From contig JAAWAC010000014.1 in NCBI GenBank assembly GCA_022791975.1, forward strand, positions 1-64,000: a stretch of DNA of 64,000 bases, written 5' to 3'. Position 1 is the first letter of the stretch; the number at the start of each line of letters is the position of its first letter. This DNA comes from Lachnospiraceae bacterium (GTDB lineage: Bacteria > Bacillota > Clostridia > Lachnospirales > Lachnospiraceae). The notes below the pieces were generated by a model. That model ran no database searches. It had not been told where the DNA came from and worked only from the letters and a program-made list of their open reading frames with translations. Made by a program: the position numbers and the translations under genes. Shown piece by piece: positions 37,473 to 48,276 of the stretch.

Positions 37473-38687
37473 TCAAAATTTGATTTTGTTGAGCCCAAAA
37501 GCCATAAGAGACTCTCTACTCTTTACCAGCTCTTCGTCCAGGATTGCCACTTTATTGTTTCCATACTTCATAGAAAGTTCCCTGTAGAGCTCTTTTCTAG
37601 GTTTTGCAAAGCTTACAGCCACAACAATATAAGCAAAGGTTGTCTGCTCTATTACATTCGGATTTTCTACTGGTAAGCCAAACTCTTGCAGTTGTCTGTA
37701 ATTTCTGTCTACCCACCGTATAACATTACAAAAGCCACTTTCTTTTAAATACCTATATAACCGTTGACCGTATGTACCAGCACCATACAAAACAATATCA
37801 GCACCCTTTTTTATCTGGGGAAAGGGAAATAAATACTCTAAGCTTTCAAACCCACGGTATAATCCATCTGCCCGCGGAATCATCAAAAACAACACATAAT
37901 CTGTCCACTGACTACGCAAGTCATAAATATCCCGGTAGGTCTCCAGCTGTTGTTTCACGGTCTCGTACAAGACCAGGAATCGATGCCTTTCCACCTCTAT
38001 AGCATCCTTCTGTTTTACCATAGTGCCCGTACTCTGCCGATAATGATAGAAGCATTTCCCCATAATATAAATGCTTTTTGCATTTAATATGCACGGGTAC
38101 ACACAGGCCGCGTCCTCCCCCATTCTGATTGCGCGATCTACTTTATTTTGATACTTGTAGAGATTCTCCCGTCTAAACAATTTATCCCAAAGTCCGGGAA
38201 AAATCCCCCATTCAAAAAAATTTTCATTCACGATCATTTTGGGAAATACATCACGGACTAGTGACTGTCTATCATAACGTCCCTTCGGTATCCCGTGATA
38301 TACAGCTCTGGAAACATCCCCAGTATCCTCAAACCTTCCGGACATTACAATATCCACTTGCTCCTGCTGCATTGTCTTGTACATCTCTTCATACATCGCA
38401 GGCTCTATCCAATCGTCCGCATCTACAAATGCTATGTATTCCCCTCTGGAGGCATTTATCCCGTCGATTCTTGCGCTGACAAGTCCCTTATTTTCATTAT
38501 GGATTACCCGAATCCGCTGATCTTGCTTTCGAAACTTCTCACAGATATCATAAGAGCGATCCGTTGAACCGTCATTTACCAAAATGATTTCTAACTCTGT
38601 ATATGTCTGCCTACAAACACTGCGCACACATTGATCTAAGTATTCTTCTGCATTATAAACAGGAATAATCACACTAATCATTCGCAT
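37473..38687 (-). CDS. GT2 glycosyltransferase with C-terminal Rossmann-like module
   Basis: ISVIIPVYNAEEYLDQCVRSVCRQTYTELEIILVNDGSTD; AFVDADDWIEP; ADIVLYGAGTYGQRLYRYL. Confidence 0.92.
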   Translation of the reverse strand: MRMISVIIPVYNAEEYLDQCVRSVCRQTYTELEIILVNDGSTDRSYDICEKFRKQDQRIRVIHNENKGLVSARIDGINASRGEYIAFVDADDWIEPAMYEEMYKTMQQEQVDIVMSGRFEDTGDVSRAVYHGIPKGRYDRQSLVRDVFPKMIVNENFFEWGIFPGLWDKLFRRENLYKYQNKVDRAIRMGEDAACVYPCILNAKSIYIMGKCFYHYRQSTGTMVKQKDAIEVERHRFLVLYETVKQQLETYRDIYDLRSQWTDYVLFLMIPRADGLYRGFESLEYLFPFPQIKKGADIVLYGAGTYGQRLYRYLKESGFCNVIRWVDRNYRQLQEFGLPVENPNVIEQTTFAYIVVAVSFAKPRKELYRELSMKYGNNKVAILDEELVKSRESLMAFGLNKIKF

Positions 38688-40038
38688 ATTTCTCCTTCCA
38701 TGCTTTAATTAAAATATGCTTCAGAAAAACATCATAATGATTACATATGAGGATCCTCTTTTCATTCACAGATAAATCCATCAGCTGTTCCTTCATTTCC
38801 TGAAAATGGGCCATATTGGCAATTACAAACCATGCATGGGGGTATTTATTAACAGCCAGCCTAGGCTGCAATATGGGAATATACCTTTCCGTTTTTCCCC
38901 ATAAATCTTCTGCATTGTCTATATAGGCTGCAACCTTTCTGCCTGTCTCTTCTAAATAAAGAGCAACCAGCCTCCCAAGATTCCCACTTCCAAATATAAT
39001 AACCTCCTTTGTTCCATCTATTTGTTCCATGCTTTTCTTCATCTGTGCAATTATCATGTCACTTTCATCTATATAATTTTTAAATGCTTCCTTTGAGATT
39101 TTTATCTGTTCCAATGTACATTTTTCCTTTGGTTGCAGCTCCTTTTCCTGATATTTCTCCGAAGATAGCTCTCCACAGATATCCTCATACATTATTTCTA
39201 TGTAGTCTTTTCTGCGCTCTACAGACAAATTATCATAAAACCAAAGATGCCCGTTTATTTTCCATGCCAAATAGATCTCTTTGTATTCTTCAAACAGGCC
39301 ATCCTCTTTCAATCGCTTCTTTAACAGTGCATACTCTTCTATCAACATCCTTAATTTTTGCGGGCTGTTTACAGAAGAATTGGGATTATCCATGCGATAA
39401 CAATAAAAGGACTTCTTTAGAAGCATGACACGCTCTGCTTTTATAGCAGTCAAAAAGGTGAAGGCTATGTCCTGGTATGCCGCTCCTTTTGTTTCATTCA
39501 TAAAAATTTTATTGTCAAGCAAAAAATCTCGCCGGTATAAGCCGCTCCAAAAGCCATTGACCCCAAGTTTTAACAGACGCCTATCATGTTTTGCATTTAT
39601 AACCGTATGATACATAGAATCTACATTGGATAAAGTAAAGGGAAAATAAATCTCTTTTCCATCCGCTTCACAGAAACGGTTTACATTCGCCTTTAAAAAA
39701 TCCAACTGATACTTCTTAACAATCTTGTATTGTTCTTCATACATATGAGGCAGCAAATAATCATCTGACTCACAGATTCCAATATATTTCCCCTTTGCCT
39801 CTCTTAAGCCTGTATTAAACTGCAACCCTACTCCAGATGAACAGGGAATAACTCGTATCCTTCCATCCATTTGTGCAAATTTCTTTATCATATCTAACGT
39901 GCCGTCCGTACTTCCGCCATCTATAATTAAGATTTCTATTTCCTGTAGCGTCTGCATTCTCACGCTCTGTATACATTTTTCTATATGTGTTGCGTCATTA
40001 AGCACATAAATTAACACAGATACTTTTATATTTTTCAT
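38674..40038 (-). CDS. GT2 glycosyltransferase with C-terminal Rossmann-like module
   Basis: VSVLIYVLNDATHIEKCIQSVRMQTLQEIEILIIDGGSTDGT; CESDDYL; KEVIIFGSGNLGRLVALYL. Confidence 0.9.
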   Translation of the reverse strand: MKNIKVSVLIYVLNDATHIEKCIQSVRMQTLQEIEILIIDGGSTDGTLDMIKKFAQMDGRIRVIPCSSGVGLQFNTGLREAKGKYIGICESDDYLLPHMYEEQYKIVKKYQLDFLKANVNRFCEADGKEIYFPFTLSNVDSMYHTVINAKHDRRLLKLGVNGFWSGLYRRDFLLDNKIFMNETKGAAYQDIAFTFLTAIKAERVMLLKKSFYCYRMDNPNSSVNSPQKLRMLIEEYALLKKRLKEDGLFEEYKEIYLAWKINGHLWFYDNLSVERRKDYIEIMYEDICGELSSEKYQEKELQPKEKCTLEQIKISKEAFKNYIDESDMIIAQMKKSMEQIDGTKEVIIFGSGNLGRLVALYLEETGRKVAAYIDNAEDLWGKTERYIPILQPRLAVNKYPHAWFVIANMAHFQEMKEQLMDLSVNEKRILICNHYDVFLKHILIKAWKEKYAND

Positions 40039-40064
40039 TTCTTATTCTTCTTTTCTTCATATTT

Positions 40065-41444
40065 TTATAACATACATTCTTCCAGTCTCAAGGGAAGCGA
40101 TAAGTAAGAAGCCAGGTCAAAAACTTTGATATCCGGATTCTTTTCCTTCACAATCTCCACAGTTTCCGGATAATAAGAGGCATTTGTAACTAAAATAAAC
40201 TGGGATTGTTTACTGGCGGCTTCATCAAATAATCCAACTGCATGTCCACCTTCTAATATTTGCCCCTTTTTATTGCTGTCCTTATCATAGATATTCTTTA
40301 TAAAACTCTTGTCTCCATATACAAATAAAAAAGCCTTTCCTCTGTCACCTGCTCCCCAAATCCCTGTGGAATATGAGTTCTTTGTGATATAGTCAAATAG
40401 CTTTTCTATCTTTTCCTCATTTTCCTCATAAGTTCGAACATATTTGTCAAATTCTGTAATTGGTAAGTTTGCTGCCTCATATTCCTGACATGTTGAAATT
40501 CTATCAATAAAGTATTTATGAAATGCGTTGAAAAAATCTTGCCCATGACTAATATGTAGATTTAGATCATCTAAAATAAACTCCCTTAACAAATAAAACA
40601 TTTCCTTGCGGTTTGCCTCATCCAGAGTCTGGTAGTTCCAATATAAAAATTCACAGGCCCAGTTATAAAAGCTTTGTTCATACTCCCAGAACAAGCTTTG
40701 TTCTATCAAGAAAGCTTTCAATCTTGACAAATATAAAAAACAGCATTTCCAAGATAAGCTTCGCGTATTAGATAGGCTGGCCGAAAGATGAGTTCTATGA
40801 TGTATAAAAAACTGGTCAACAACTGTAACTTTTTTTGCACATGCCAATGCTGCATGTACAAAAAAGGCATCATTTGTGGTTCTCATTTCCTGAAAATACA
40901 ATTTATTATTTATGATAAATTCCCTTCTGAACAATTTATCCCAAGCCCAACCATTCCAAAGACTAAAGAGAATCGATTTTACTTCCTTTGGTGAAAAGCT
41001 CTCTCTGGTTGCCAAACTTTTAATAATAACATGTGCATACGGATAGGGAATATTTTTTCGAACATTTGTATGAAATTCGTCCTCTTTCATAATACAAATA
41101 TCCGCTTTCCCTTTCTCTGCCTTTTCATATGCAGTTTGTAACATATCCGCTTCAAATATATCATCCGCATCCAGAAAAATAATATATTTCCCACATGCTT
41201 CCTTCAGCCCCTGGTTCCGCGCTGTACCTGCATAGCAATTTGTTTTATTTGTAATGATCCTGATTCTACTATCGCATTCTCTATATTTTTTCAAGATTGC
41301 GGTCGTTGCATCCACAGACGCATCATCTATACATATAATCTCCAATTCTTTTAGGGTTTGTGTGATAATGCTGTTTAAACATTCGCATAAATATTTTTCA
41401 CCATTATATACAGTAACCACCACGGAGACCTTTATCATTCCCAA
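40065..41444 (-). CDS. GT2 glycosyltransferase with C-terminal Rossmann-like module
   Basis: VSVVVTVYNGEKYLCECLNSIITQTLKELEIICIDDASVD; FLDADDIFE; YSTGIWGAGDRGKAFLFVY. Confidence 0.92.
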   Translation of the reverse strand: MGMIKVSVVVTVYNGEKYLCECLNSIITQTLKELEIICIDDASVDATTAILKKYRECDSRIRIITNKTNCYAGTARNQGLKEACGKYIIFLDADDIFEADMLQTAYEKAEKGKADICIMKEDEFHTNVRKNIPYPYAHVIIKSLATRESFSPKEVKSILFSLWNGWAWDKLFRREFIINNKLYFQEMRTTNDAFFVHAALACAKKVTVVDQFFIHHRTHLSASLSNTRSLSWKCCFLYLSRLKAFLIEQSLFWEYEQSFYNWACEFLYWNYQTLDEANRKEMFYLLREFILDDLNLHISHGQDFFNAFHKYFIDRISTCQEYEAANLPITEFDKYVRTYEENEEKIEKLFDYITKNSYSTGIWGAGDRGKAFLFVYGDKSFIKNIYDKDSNKKGQILEGGHAVGLFDEAASKQSQFILVTNASYYPETVEIVKEKNPDIKVFDLASYLSLPLRLEECML

Positions 41445-41497
41445 TTCCTCTGCCTTCTTTTAGACTTCCATGCACTTCCACATATAGCATTTTTCAG

Positions 41498-42574
41498 CTA
41501 GACATACGCATATAATACTGTCTCACATATATCGGATCGGTAATGTCTGATATAAAACTTATACTCTGGAACCAACTCCAAAAGATATAGCGGTAATTCT
41601 ATAATATCCTCAGGTTTATGGTAGAGACTGATAGCCAGTTTTGGACGTTCTCTTTTAATCACCATGCCAGCTCCTTTTAATGCCTTCAACTCTCCGCCTT
41701 CTATATCCATTTTAATGAATGTAACTGGGTCATTTTGTATTATGTTATCCATGTCTATGGCCTTCACAACATTTCCATTATCCTGCTTATTCTGTTCGAC
41801 TCTCGACCCGGCCTTATCCTCCTTAAAAAACAGTCTATCTTCTTTCTCCCATGCCGCGAAAGCTTTTACATACACATTTTTAAGTCCTCTTTCTTTACAT
41901 GAAGCTGCAATATGTCTGCACCGTTCTTCAGACGGCTCCATAGCAATGATTTTCAAATAGTTTCTATCTGTCCATTGGACAAAATCCCATATTGTCTCGC
42001 CCAAATATGCGCCCACATCCACAAAAATTTCATTTTCATCTGGCTTAAATACATCAAAATACTGCTTCTTTTCTGTCCTGGCCTGCAAATGATTATACCT
42101 GGGATTCAAAATATTCTGTTCCGGAAAATTATTAGACACTAAATCCCTATACATCTCTCTTTTATAGGCTCCTGATCCAATAACTACAGAATAATGGGAA
42201 TATTTTTTGACAAGGGAATCAAAAGAAATTACTTCAACCCCCTCAACTCGACTCCCCACTTTATCTGTATCCCTGTCGCAAAAAAAGGCAGGAGGATGGC
42301 CACAAAGATCCAATACTCTCTTTGTTTCTTTTCCGTCATGTCCGCATCCCCAGACAATAATTCCTTCTCCTTGCGTTTTTTCCAGAAAACGCTCCAATTC
42401 AGGGCAGATCCAATTCTTTTCCACAGTATCCACCGCTTTATAAAATTGTTTCTTATCTCTGGTAATACTATAATGAAGCCTGGCATTAAACAATAAAACA
42501 GACGTCTGGTCCTGTAACACACTTTCTATTTTATTTATGTTTTTACTGATTCTTGGATACTCCATGGTTGCCAT
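41498..42574 (-). CDS. FkbM-family methyltransferase with N-terminal Rossmann-like module
   Basis: GIIVWGCGHDGKETKRVL; IFVDVGAYLGETIWDFVQW; FIKMDIEGGELKALKGAG. Confidence 0.9.
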   Translation of the reverse strand: MATMEYPRISKNINKIESVLQDQTSVLLFNARLHYSITRDKKQFYKAVDTVEKNWICPELERFLEKTQGEGIIVWGCGHDGKETKRVLDLCGHPPAFFCDRDTDKVGSRVEGVEVISFDSLVKKYSHYSVVIGSGAYKREMYRDLVSNNFPEQNILNPRYNHLQARTEKKQYFDVFKPDENEIFVDVGAYLGETIWDFVQWTDRNYLKIIAMEPSEERCRHIAASCKERGLKNVYVKAFAAWEKEDRLFFKEDKAGSRVEQNKQDNGNVVKAIDMDNIIQNDPVTFIKMDIEGGELKALKGAGMVIKRERPKLAISLYHKPEDIIELPLYLLELVPEYKFYIRHYRSDICETVLYAYV

Positions 42575-42583
42575 CCCTTCTTT

Positions 42584-44026
42584 TTACCTCATATATTCCA
42601 AAAAATATCTATATTTTGTAAAAATATCCCCATTTAACTTTTCATAAAATGTATAAACTGGAATGTTCTGTCTGATTTTTCTAACATTCCGGAGCATTTC
42701 CTGTTCATAGATAAAACTGGAAATGATAATTAAATCAAAATTTTGATCCATTTTCTGATACTGAATTATTTTTTTATCTCTGTAAATACCATGGTCTTTT
42801 TGAGAATCAATGAAAATCATGTCACAGGTAATCTTACCAATCAGATTCTCGTAAATTGTCAGCAATCCCTCTGTATGCTTCCCCATGCCGTAGATTCCTA
42901 CTTTACAGTTTTCCCTATTCAGAGGCAATTTTTTCAGCAGTTCTAAATAAAGCTCTCTCTGCAATGCTGCTATTTGCCATATTTGAGAATTTATTATCTG
43001 CCGTTGATCTAATTCCCAACAGATAATCCGATGGTAATTATCCATCACTCTCGCTAAGATTGCCAGATCGCAAGACTCGATATCTAATTGTAGTTTTTTT
43101 AACAATTCAAAATACTTTCCAATTAAATATTTTAAAAGCCCTCTGGCTTCCTCCTCCAGAACAATGCCGTCATCTATACACAACTGATAATTATCCAAAA
43201 TTATGGTACAGTGATCACAAACTAATGCCATAAGAATTTCTCGATACATCTCCAGTTTGTAATATGTATTTTTACATATTTTATCCCAAATAAGCAAAAC
43301 GACCTTGATATAATCTACAAACTTTCGTTCAGTATATCTGCCTGTTATGATCGAGTGTTCCCGATACCTTCTCTGATAAAGTTTTTCTGATATGTGTTTA
43401 ACATTCTCTCCCTGACACAAAAACATAAAGGAAAAATAATTGTCCTCGAAGTATAGTCCTTCTGGAAATTTTACCCCCACTTCTGTGATCATTTTCCTTT
43501 TGTATGCCGCCATACATGCAGAAACCACATAATTTCTTGGATAACATTTAGCAAAATACTCCCATCCTGTGCCCCTGAAATCACTTACCTCTGTATTACT
43601 GCGATCATAACGATTGCTGGTAATTTGTGCACACCCATCTTCATAATGAATATCTGCATCAAAATAAACAGCATCATAAGGAAAAACCTGCATTTGGTTT
43701 TTCAGGATTTTTACCGTATCTAATCTTAAATAATCATCTGAATCAAGAAACATAACATAGTCACATGAAGCAGCACAAATGCCCCTATTGCGTGCAGCGG
43801 AGAGTCCTGCATTTTTTTGATTGATTAATTTAAAATAAGAATATTCCTTAACATATCTCTCACAGATAGATAAGCTTTGGTCTGTAGAACCATCGTTAAT
43901 TAATATCACCTCATCAAAAAGAATCTGCTGCTTTATAATACTGTCTAAACATTGCACAAGATATTTTTCAACATTATAAACAGGTACAATGGCTGTTATA
44001 CTTATATCCATCTGTATTCTCTCCAT
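42584..44026 (-). CDS. GT2 glycosyltransferase with C-terminal Rossmann-like module
   Basis: ITAIVPVYNVEKYLVQCLDSIIKQQILFDEVILINDGSTD; FLDSDDYL; CKVGIYGMGKHTEGLL. Confidence 0.92.
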   Translation of the reverse strand: MERIQMDISITAIVPVYNVEKYLVQCLDSIIKQQILFDEVILINDGSTDQSLSICERYVKEYSYFKLINQKNAGLSAARNRGICAASCDYVMFLDSDDYLRLDTVKILKNQMQVFPYDAVYFDADIHYEDGCAQITSNRYDRSNTEVSDFRGTGWEYFAKCYPRNYVVSACMAAYKRKMITEVGVKFPEGLYFEDNYFSFMFLCQGENVKHISEKLYQRRYREHSIITGRYTERKFVDYIKVVLLIWDKICKNTYYKLEMYREILMALVCDHCTIILDNYQLCIDDGIVLEEEARGLLKYLIGKYFELLKKLQLDIESCDLAILARVMDNYHRIICWELDQRQIINSQIWQIAALQRELYLELLKKLPLNRENCKVGIYGMGKHTEGLLTIYENLIGKITCDMIFIDSQKDHGIYRDKKIIQYQKMDQNFDLIIISSFIYEQEMLRNVRKIRQNIPVYTFYEKLNGDIFTKYRYFLEYMR

Positions 44027-44033
44027 CTCAGGA

Positions 44034-45347
44034 TTATATATTGGAAAATTCTATTTCTTTCATAAGGCTATAAACTTCCTTGTTTTCTTCCCGCAATACA
44101 TAAACAATATCTTCATACCATACAGGATTGGGAACTATAATTACCTCTACCTTATCTTTTATCATTTCATAGCTGTATATTCGGCAACCGTCAATCTCCT
44201 TTTCCCATTTACGCTGATCCATATCAATCACATAGTCTATGCTTTTTCCTCTTTTTGCCAGCATATTTAGCACACTTTTTCCAGCTCCTCCAGCCCCCCA
44301 CAATGCAATCTTTTTATCACCAAAACTACTAATAAACTTTACAATAGCATCCGACTGAATGGCAGCGGAATCAATATCCTCGTTATTATCTCTCAACAAT
44401 TCATATAGTTTCCAGTTCATTTCACTATTCATATGTTTCTGCTGCAATTTATCCATCATCCACTTTTCCCAGTAAACAGCTCTCAACTCATCTATCATTT
44501 TTTCATAGACTTCCGTATTCATTCCATATTGTATATCTCTCAGCTCTTTTAATAACTTATTATAAAAACTGATTTTGAGTTGACCATGATCCTGCTTGTT
44601 TCTTTCCAGGAATTCATATACTGCATCCATAGCTTCCAAATAATAGTTATGACGTTTGTTTCTTTGACTTGACAAGCTCCTTTTTCCACATGATTTTCTA
44701 TAGTGTAATAAGATTTTATCAACAAATACAATTCTATCTGCCTGCATCAGAGATGCCATGGAAAAATAGACATCGTTTGCATTCGGTATATTCTGAAAAC
44801 GAATCTCCGCTCCATCAATTCTCAATATATCTCTATGTATCAACTTGTCCCAGGGACTATTTCCCCCTATTTGAAACAGATAGTTTTCTTCTTTCTTTAC
44901 CTCCATAACCGGATAGCTTTTTATTAATAATTGGGGGACCCAATTCATTATTTTATAATTTACTTTAGAATCATCATCCAGGTAATTATAATAGCAGCAG
45001 CATATATCCGCATTTTCCCTTTGCGCTTTATCAAGCATTGCCTCTATCATGTTCGGTTCAAATATATCATCTGCATCAAGAAAAATGAGCCATTGTCCAT
45101 TTGCATACTCTAAACCAAAATTCCTCGAACAAGCAGCTCCCTTGTTGATAGAATTCCTAATAATTTTTAATCTTCTGTCCTCTCTGTATTCATTTAAAAT
45201 GCCTTCTGTACTGTCAGTACATCCATCGCATATGTAAATAATCTCCAAACATTGATAAGTTTGGCGAAGAACGCTCTCAATATTTTCCCGTAAAAAATCC
45301 GCCCCATTATACACAGGAATTATTATTGAAACTAAAATATTATTCAT
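44034..45347 (-). CDS. GT2 glycosyltransferase with C-terminal Rossmann-like module
   Basis: VSIIIPVYNGADFLRENIESVLRQTYQCLEIIYICDGCTDST; FLDADDIFE; KKIALWGAGGAGKSVLNML. Confidence 0.92.
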   Translation of the reverse strand: MNNILVSIIIPVYNGADFLRENIESVLRQTYQCLEIIYICDGCTDSTEGILNEYREDRRLKIIRNSINKGAACSRNFGLEYANGQWLIFLDADDIFEPNMIEAMLDKAQRENADICCCYYNYLDDDSKVNYKIMNWVPQLLIKSYPVMEVKKEENYLFQIGGNSPWDKLIHRDILRIDGAEIRFQNIPNANDVYFSMASLMQADRIVFVDKILLHYRKSCGKRSLSSQRNKRHNYYLEAMDAVYEFLERNKQDHGQLKISFYNKLLKELRDIQYGMNTEVYEKMIDELRAVYWEKWMMDKLQQKHMNSEMNWKLYELLRDNNEDIDSAAIQSDAIVKFISSFGDKKIALWGAGGAGKSVLNMLAKRGKSIDYVIDMDQRKWEKEIDGCRIYSYEMIKDKVEVIIVPNPVWYEDIVYVLREENKEVYSLMKEIEFSNI

Positions 45348-45387
45348 TTAGTTGCTCACTTTCTGATATAGTTTCCTTAAGCTTTAA

Positions 45388-45861
45388 TCACATTTTATAA
45401 ATGATATCTGCAAGTGATATAACTGGACAGCCAAATCTTATTTTCAACTCTTCCTCCAGCTCTTCAAAATAATAAATAGCTGTAACTACAACCGCATCAG
45501 CAGGGTCCATTTTATCATTTAATCCTTTTATCTCTTTTCCATCCAATATTTGATTTTTATTCTGATCTACCAAATATTTTATTTCAAATTCTTCGCTTTT
45601 TAATTGTTGATAAAGATTCTTTCCAATGTCCCCCACTCCGTATATAATTATATTGTGAATTCCTTTTTCTTTTAAATAATCCGCAATTTTTTTCTCCTTG
45701 TGTTCATTCTGAAGCCATCTATTCATTAACAAAAACATTTCGAAATGTTTATCTGACATTTCTGATACATTTTTGATTTTTCTCTTAAACCTTTTAAAAC
45801 ATATGCCTGTACTCAGAACCGCTCCAAGTATTACCCCCGAAATCCCCCACATTATCTTCAT
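45388..45861 (-). CDS. Small membrane-anchored stand-alone Rossmann-like module protein
   Basis: N-terminal hydrophobic segment MKIMWGISGVILGAVLSTGI; IHNIIIYGVGDIGKNLYQQLKSEEFEIKYLVDQNK. Confidence 0.7.
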   Translation of the reverse strand: MKIMWGISGVILGAVLSTGICFKRFKRKIKNVSEMSDKHFEMFLLMNRWLQNEHKEKKIADYLKEKGIHNIIIYGVGDIGKNLYQQLKSEEFEIKYLVDQNKNQILDGKEIKGLNDKMDPADAVVVTAIYYFEELEEELKIRFGCPVISLADIIYKM

Positions 45862-45880
45862 GCTTTTACTCCCCTACATA

Positions 45881-46942
45881 TCATAAGAAACGAAACATCT
45901 TTCTCCATGCCTTTATGCTTTCTTCTTTATTAATTTTTTTATAAATTTGATTTTTGTTGAGTGCTCTGTCTTTCTCTGTAAATTCCACCAATTTTTTAAT
46001 ATTTATTTTTTTAATATCTGCTGTATTTGAAACTATACATTCCAAATCTTTAGTAAAATAATCCCACAGTAAAGATTCTCGATTCAAATATATTTTGCAC
46101 CCCATCCGCATTTGCATTAGAATATTTCCCAACGCCTGCTGTCTTTTCATATCAAATATTGCTATATCCATATTATATAGAAATCTGCAATACTCGTCTA
46201 AGGACATAAAATTCTGAACAGGAATAAACTTATCTCCAAATATTTCTTTTCCGTATGAAACCACCCGTTCTGCATATTCCATATTACCATAGGATAAGGG
46301 AATGAAAATATTGATATTTTCCTCCTTGAATCTGCTTAAATTTTTTAAAACTTCAAAATGATTATTTGTAAGTGTCGCAGAATTTCCTATCTGTATGTTA
46401 ATAGACTTTTTGCATGGCTTTGGTATACTCACAGCTTTGCTAATACCTTCTATTTCCTTAGCACTATAATACATTGCACAAAAATGCTTTACTTTTAAAT
46501 GATATTGTTTTTTTAAATCTGTATAATCCTGTGGAATAATCGTTGCCACAGCTCGACATTTTCTGACAACATAAACCTTTGCTCTTCTTTTCCTCTTGTC
46601 CTCTGGTAGCTTTTCTTTATCTCCACCCCAAAAATATAGGATCAATTTTTTTAACAATTCTTTATGCAGATAGAAGTACTCAATAATACAATCTTCAAAT
46701 ACTCCATGATAAATTATCAGGTCATATCTCTGTAGTTCATTTTCTGTACTCTTTTTATTCATTTTTATTTCAATTCTGGGATAATATTTTATGTTATCCG
46801 GCTTTAGATACGTACAACGCTCATCTATATAAGCTTCCCCAAATACCCAAAATGTGTGATCCTCCTCCGGAATATCTCTCATCAAATAAATGAACTCTTC
46901 TGTAAATTTTTCTGTCCTAAATATATGTAATATTCTTTTCAT
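45881..46942 (-). CDS. WecF/Fuc4NAc-transferase-like (GT56) glycosyltransferase
   Basis: YDLIIYHGVF...LILYFWGGDKE; INIQIGNSATLTNNHFEVLKNLSRFKEENINIFIPLSYGN; YCRFLYNMDIAIFDMKRQQALGN. Confidence 0.8.
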   Translation of the reverse strand: MKRILHIFRTEKFTEEFIYLMRDIPEEDHTFWVFGEAYIDERCTYLKPDNIKYYPRIEIKMNKKSTENELQRYDLIIYHGVFEDCIIEYFYLHKELLKKLILYFWGGDKEKLPEDKRKRRAKVYVVRKCRAVATIIPQDYTDLKKQYHLKVKHFCAMYYSAKEIEGISKAVSIPKPCKKSINIQIGNSATLTNNHFEVLKNLSRFKEENINIFIPLSYGNMEYAERVVSYGKEIFGDKFIPVQNFMSLDEYCRFLYNMDIAIFDMKRQQALGNILMQMRMGCKIYLNRESLLWDYFTKDLECIVSNTADIKKINIKKLVEFTEKDRALNKNQIYKKINKEESIKAWRKMFRFL

Positions 46943-46992
46943 TTTATTGTCTGCACTTTATTTTATAAATGCATCTCCCATTTTGTTCCATG

Positions 46993-48276
46993 TTACTTAA
47001 TACAGGAAAATATCCTTTCTCCATCTGTTTTTATATCTTTTATATCATGTATCTTAGAATCTTCTCCGTCATCCTTCAGCAAATATGTTAACAAAAGTGG
47101 CACTTCTCTCTCTTCAATGACACTTCCCTTTTGTCTCACCCAATTTAATATAGCCTCTGTGTTTTCATTATATAATTTATAAATTGTCTCTCTATATTGG
47201 CTTTCATTCACTTTTGTATGTATATAGAAAGCAACATTTGTCTGGTAATCAAATACCATTAAAGGAGCATCAGCTATATCTGATGCATAGATAATTTTGG
47301 GTCCATATATAAAACTGGATTGATATCTTCCCGGTCCCCATTTCATAATTTCTGTATATTCATGCAATTTCGTATTAAGCTGGACATTTCCAGTTTCGAT
47401 ATTAACAGCAACAAATTCCTGTGCTAAAAACGGAGCCAAAACTAAAAATTGTTCTATCACATCCACAACCATATACATTGGCTCTTTGATTTCTTTCCAC
47501 TCTATATTCAAAGCTATTTCTTTTTTTTCAAAGGTATCCTTATTTATTAATAAAACAGACTTATTTTTGCCCCTTGATAAAAAAATCATCCACTCCTTAT
47601 AGGTTCTTACAAAACCAAGTTTTTTTTCATTATCTTTCCACAATATAAATCTGAATTTTTCCGTTCTGGTATTAAAAATCACCAATTCTTCACTGTCATA
47701 CGGATAAAACCATATGTCATCCCCAACCAAACATGCATCTGCAAAATTAATTTTTCCGTCTTTAAATGCCACTCTATCTCTTAATTCTGAATACTCTATA
47801 ACTTGATTTGTCAACATATCTACCCGCAAAAACATATTATAGCCTAAGGGTACAAGCCAAAATTCCGAACTTCCGTTTTTATAACAACATTTAAACTCCC
47901 ATGTGATATTTCCTTTGTTATCCCTAATAGGCTCTCCATTTTCAGGCAAGTGAATAACAACCTTTTCTAATGTTTTTATATTAATTTTGACTATATCTTT
48001 CCCTGCGTGCGTTGGGATCATCCAAATAGCATCTTCAAAAAAAATTGCTTGGTTATGCAGATACCTGCTTTTAATCTCATTTTCAAAAATATCTAAAAAT
48101 TCACAAATTCCAGTCTTTAAATCCATTTTGTAAAATCCATTTGATAGCCATGAAGAAAAATATAACTCGTCTCCTACGATACATCCAGCTAAAAATGAAA
48201 TTCTACTTCCATAAATATTTTCATTTATAATGCCTTGATTACTCAGTTTTTTTAACTGCATTTTTTGCCACTCCAT
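46993..48276 (-). CDS. Unknown protein, predicted beta-propeller-like repeats
   Basis: Repeating units with G-D-x-[IL]-[WY]-F followed by hydrophobic strands (CIVGDELYFSSW, CLVGDDIWFYPY); no catalytic motif recognised. Confidence 0.5.
   Translation of the reverse strand: MEWQKMQLKKLSNQGIINENIYGSRISFLAGCIVGDELYFSSWLSNGFYKMDLKTGICEFLDIFENEIKSRYLHNQAIFFEDAIWMIPTHAGKDIVKINIKTLEKVVIHLPENGEPIRDNKGNITWEFKCCYKNGSSEFWLVPLGYNMFLRVDMLTNQVIEYSELRDRVAFKDGKINFADACLVGDDIWFYPYDSEELVIFNTRTEKFRFILWKDNEKKLGFVRTYKEWMIFLSRGKNKSVLLINKDTFEKKEIALNIEWKEIKEPMYMVVDVIEQFLVLAPFLAQEFVAVNIETGNVQLNTKLHEYTEIMKWGPGRYQSSFIYGPKIIYASDIADAPLMVFDYQTNVAFYIHTKVNESQYRETIYKLYNENTEAILNWVRQKGSVIEEREVPLLLTYLLKDDGEDSKIHDIKDIKTDGERIFSCIK

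Noticed and set aside
37473-45347. Recent gene duplication of the five GT2 genes
   Set aside because: They share fold motifs only; sequences outside the catalytic motifs differ strongly, so no evidence of recent local duplication.
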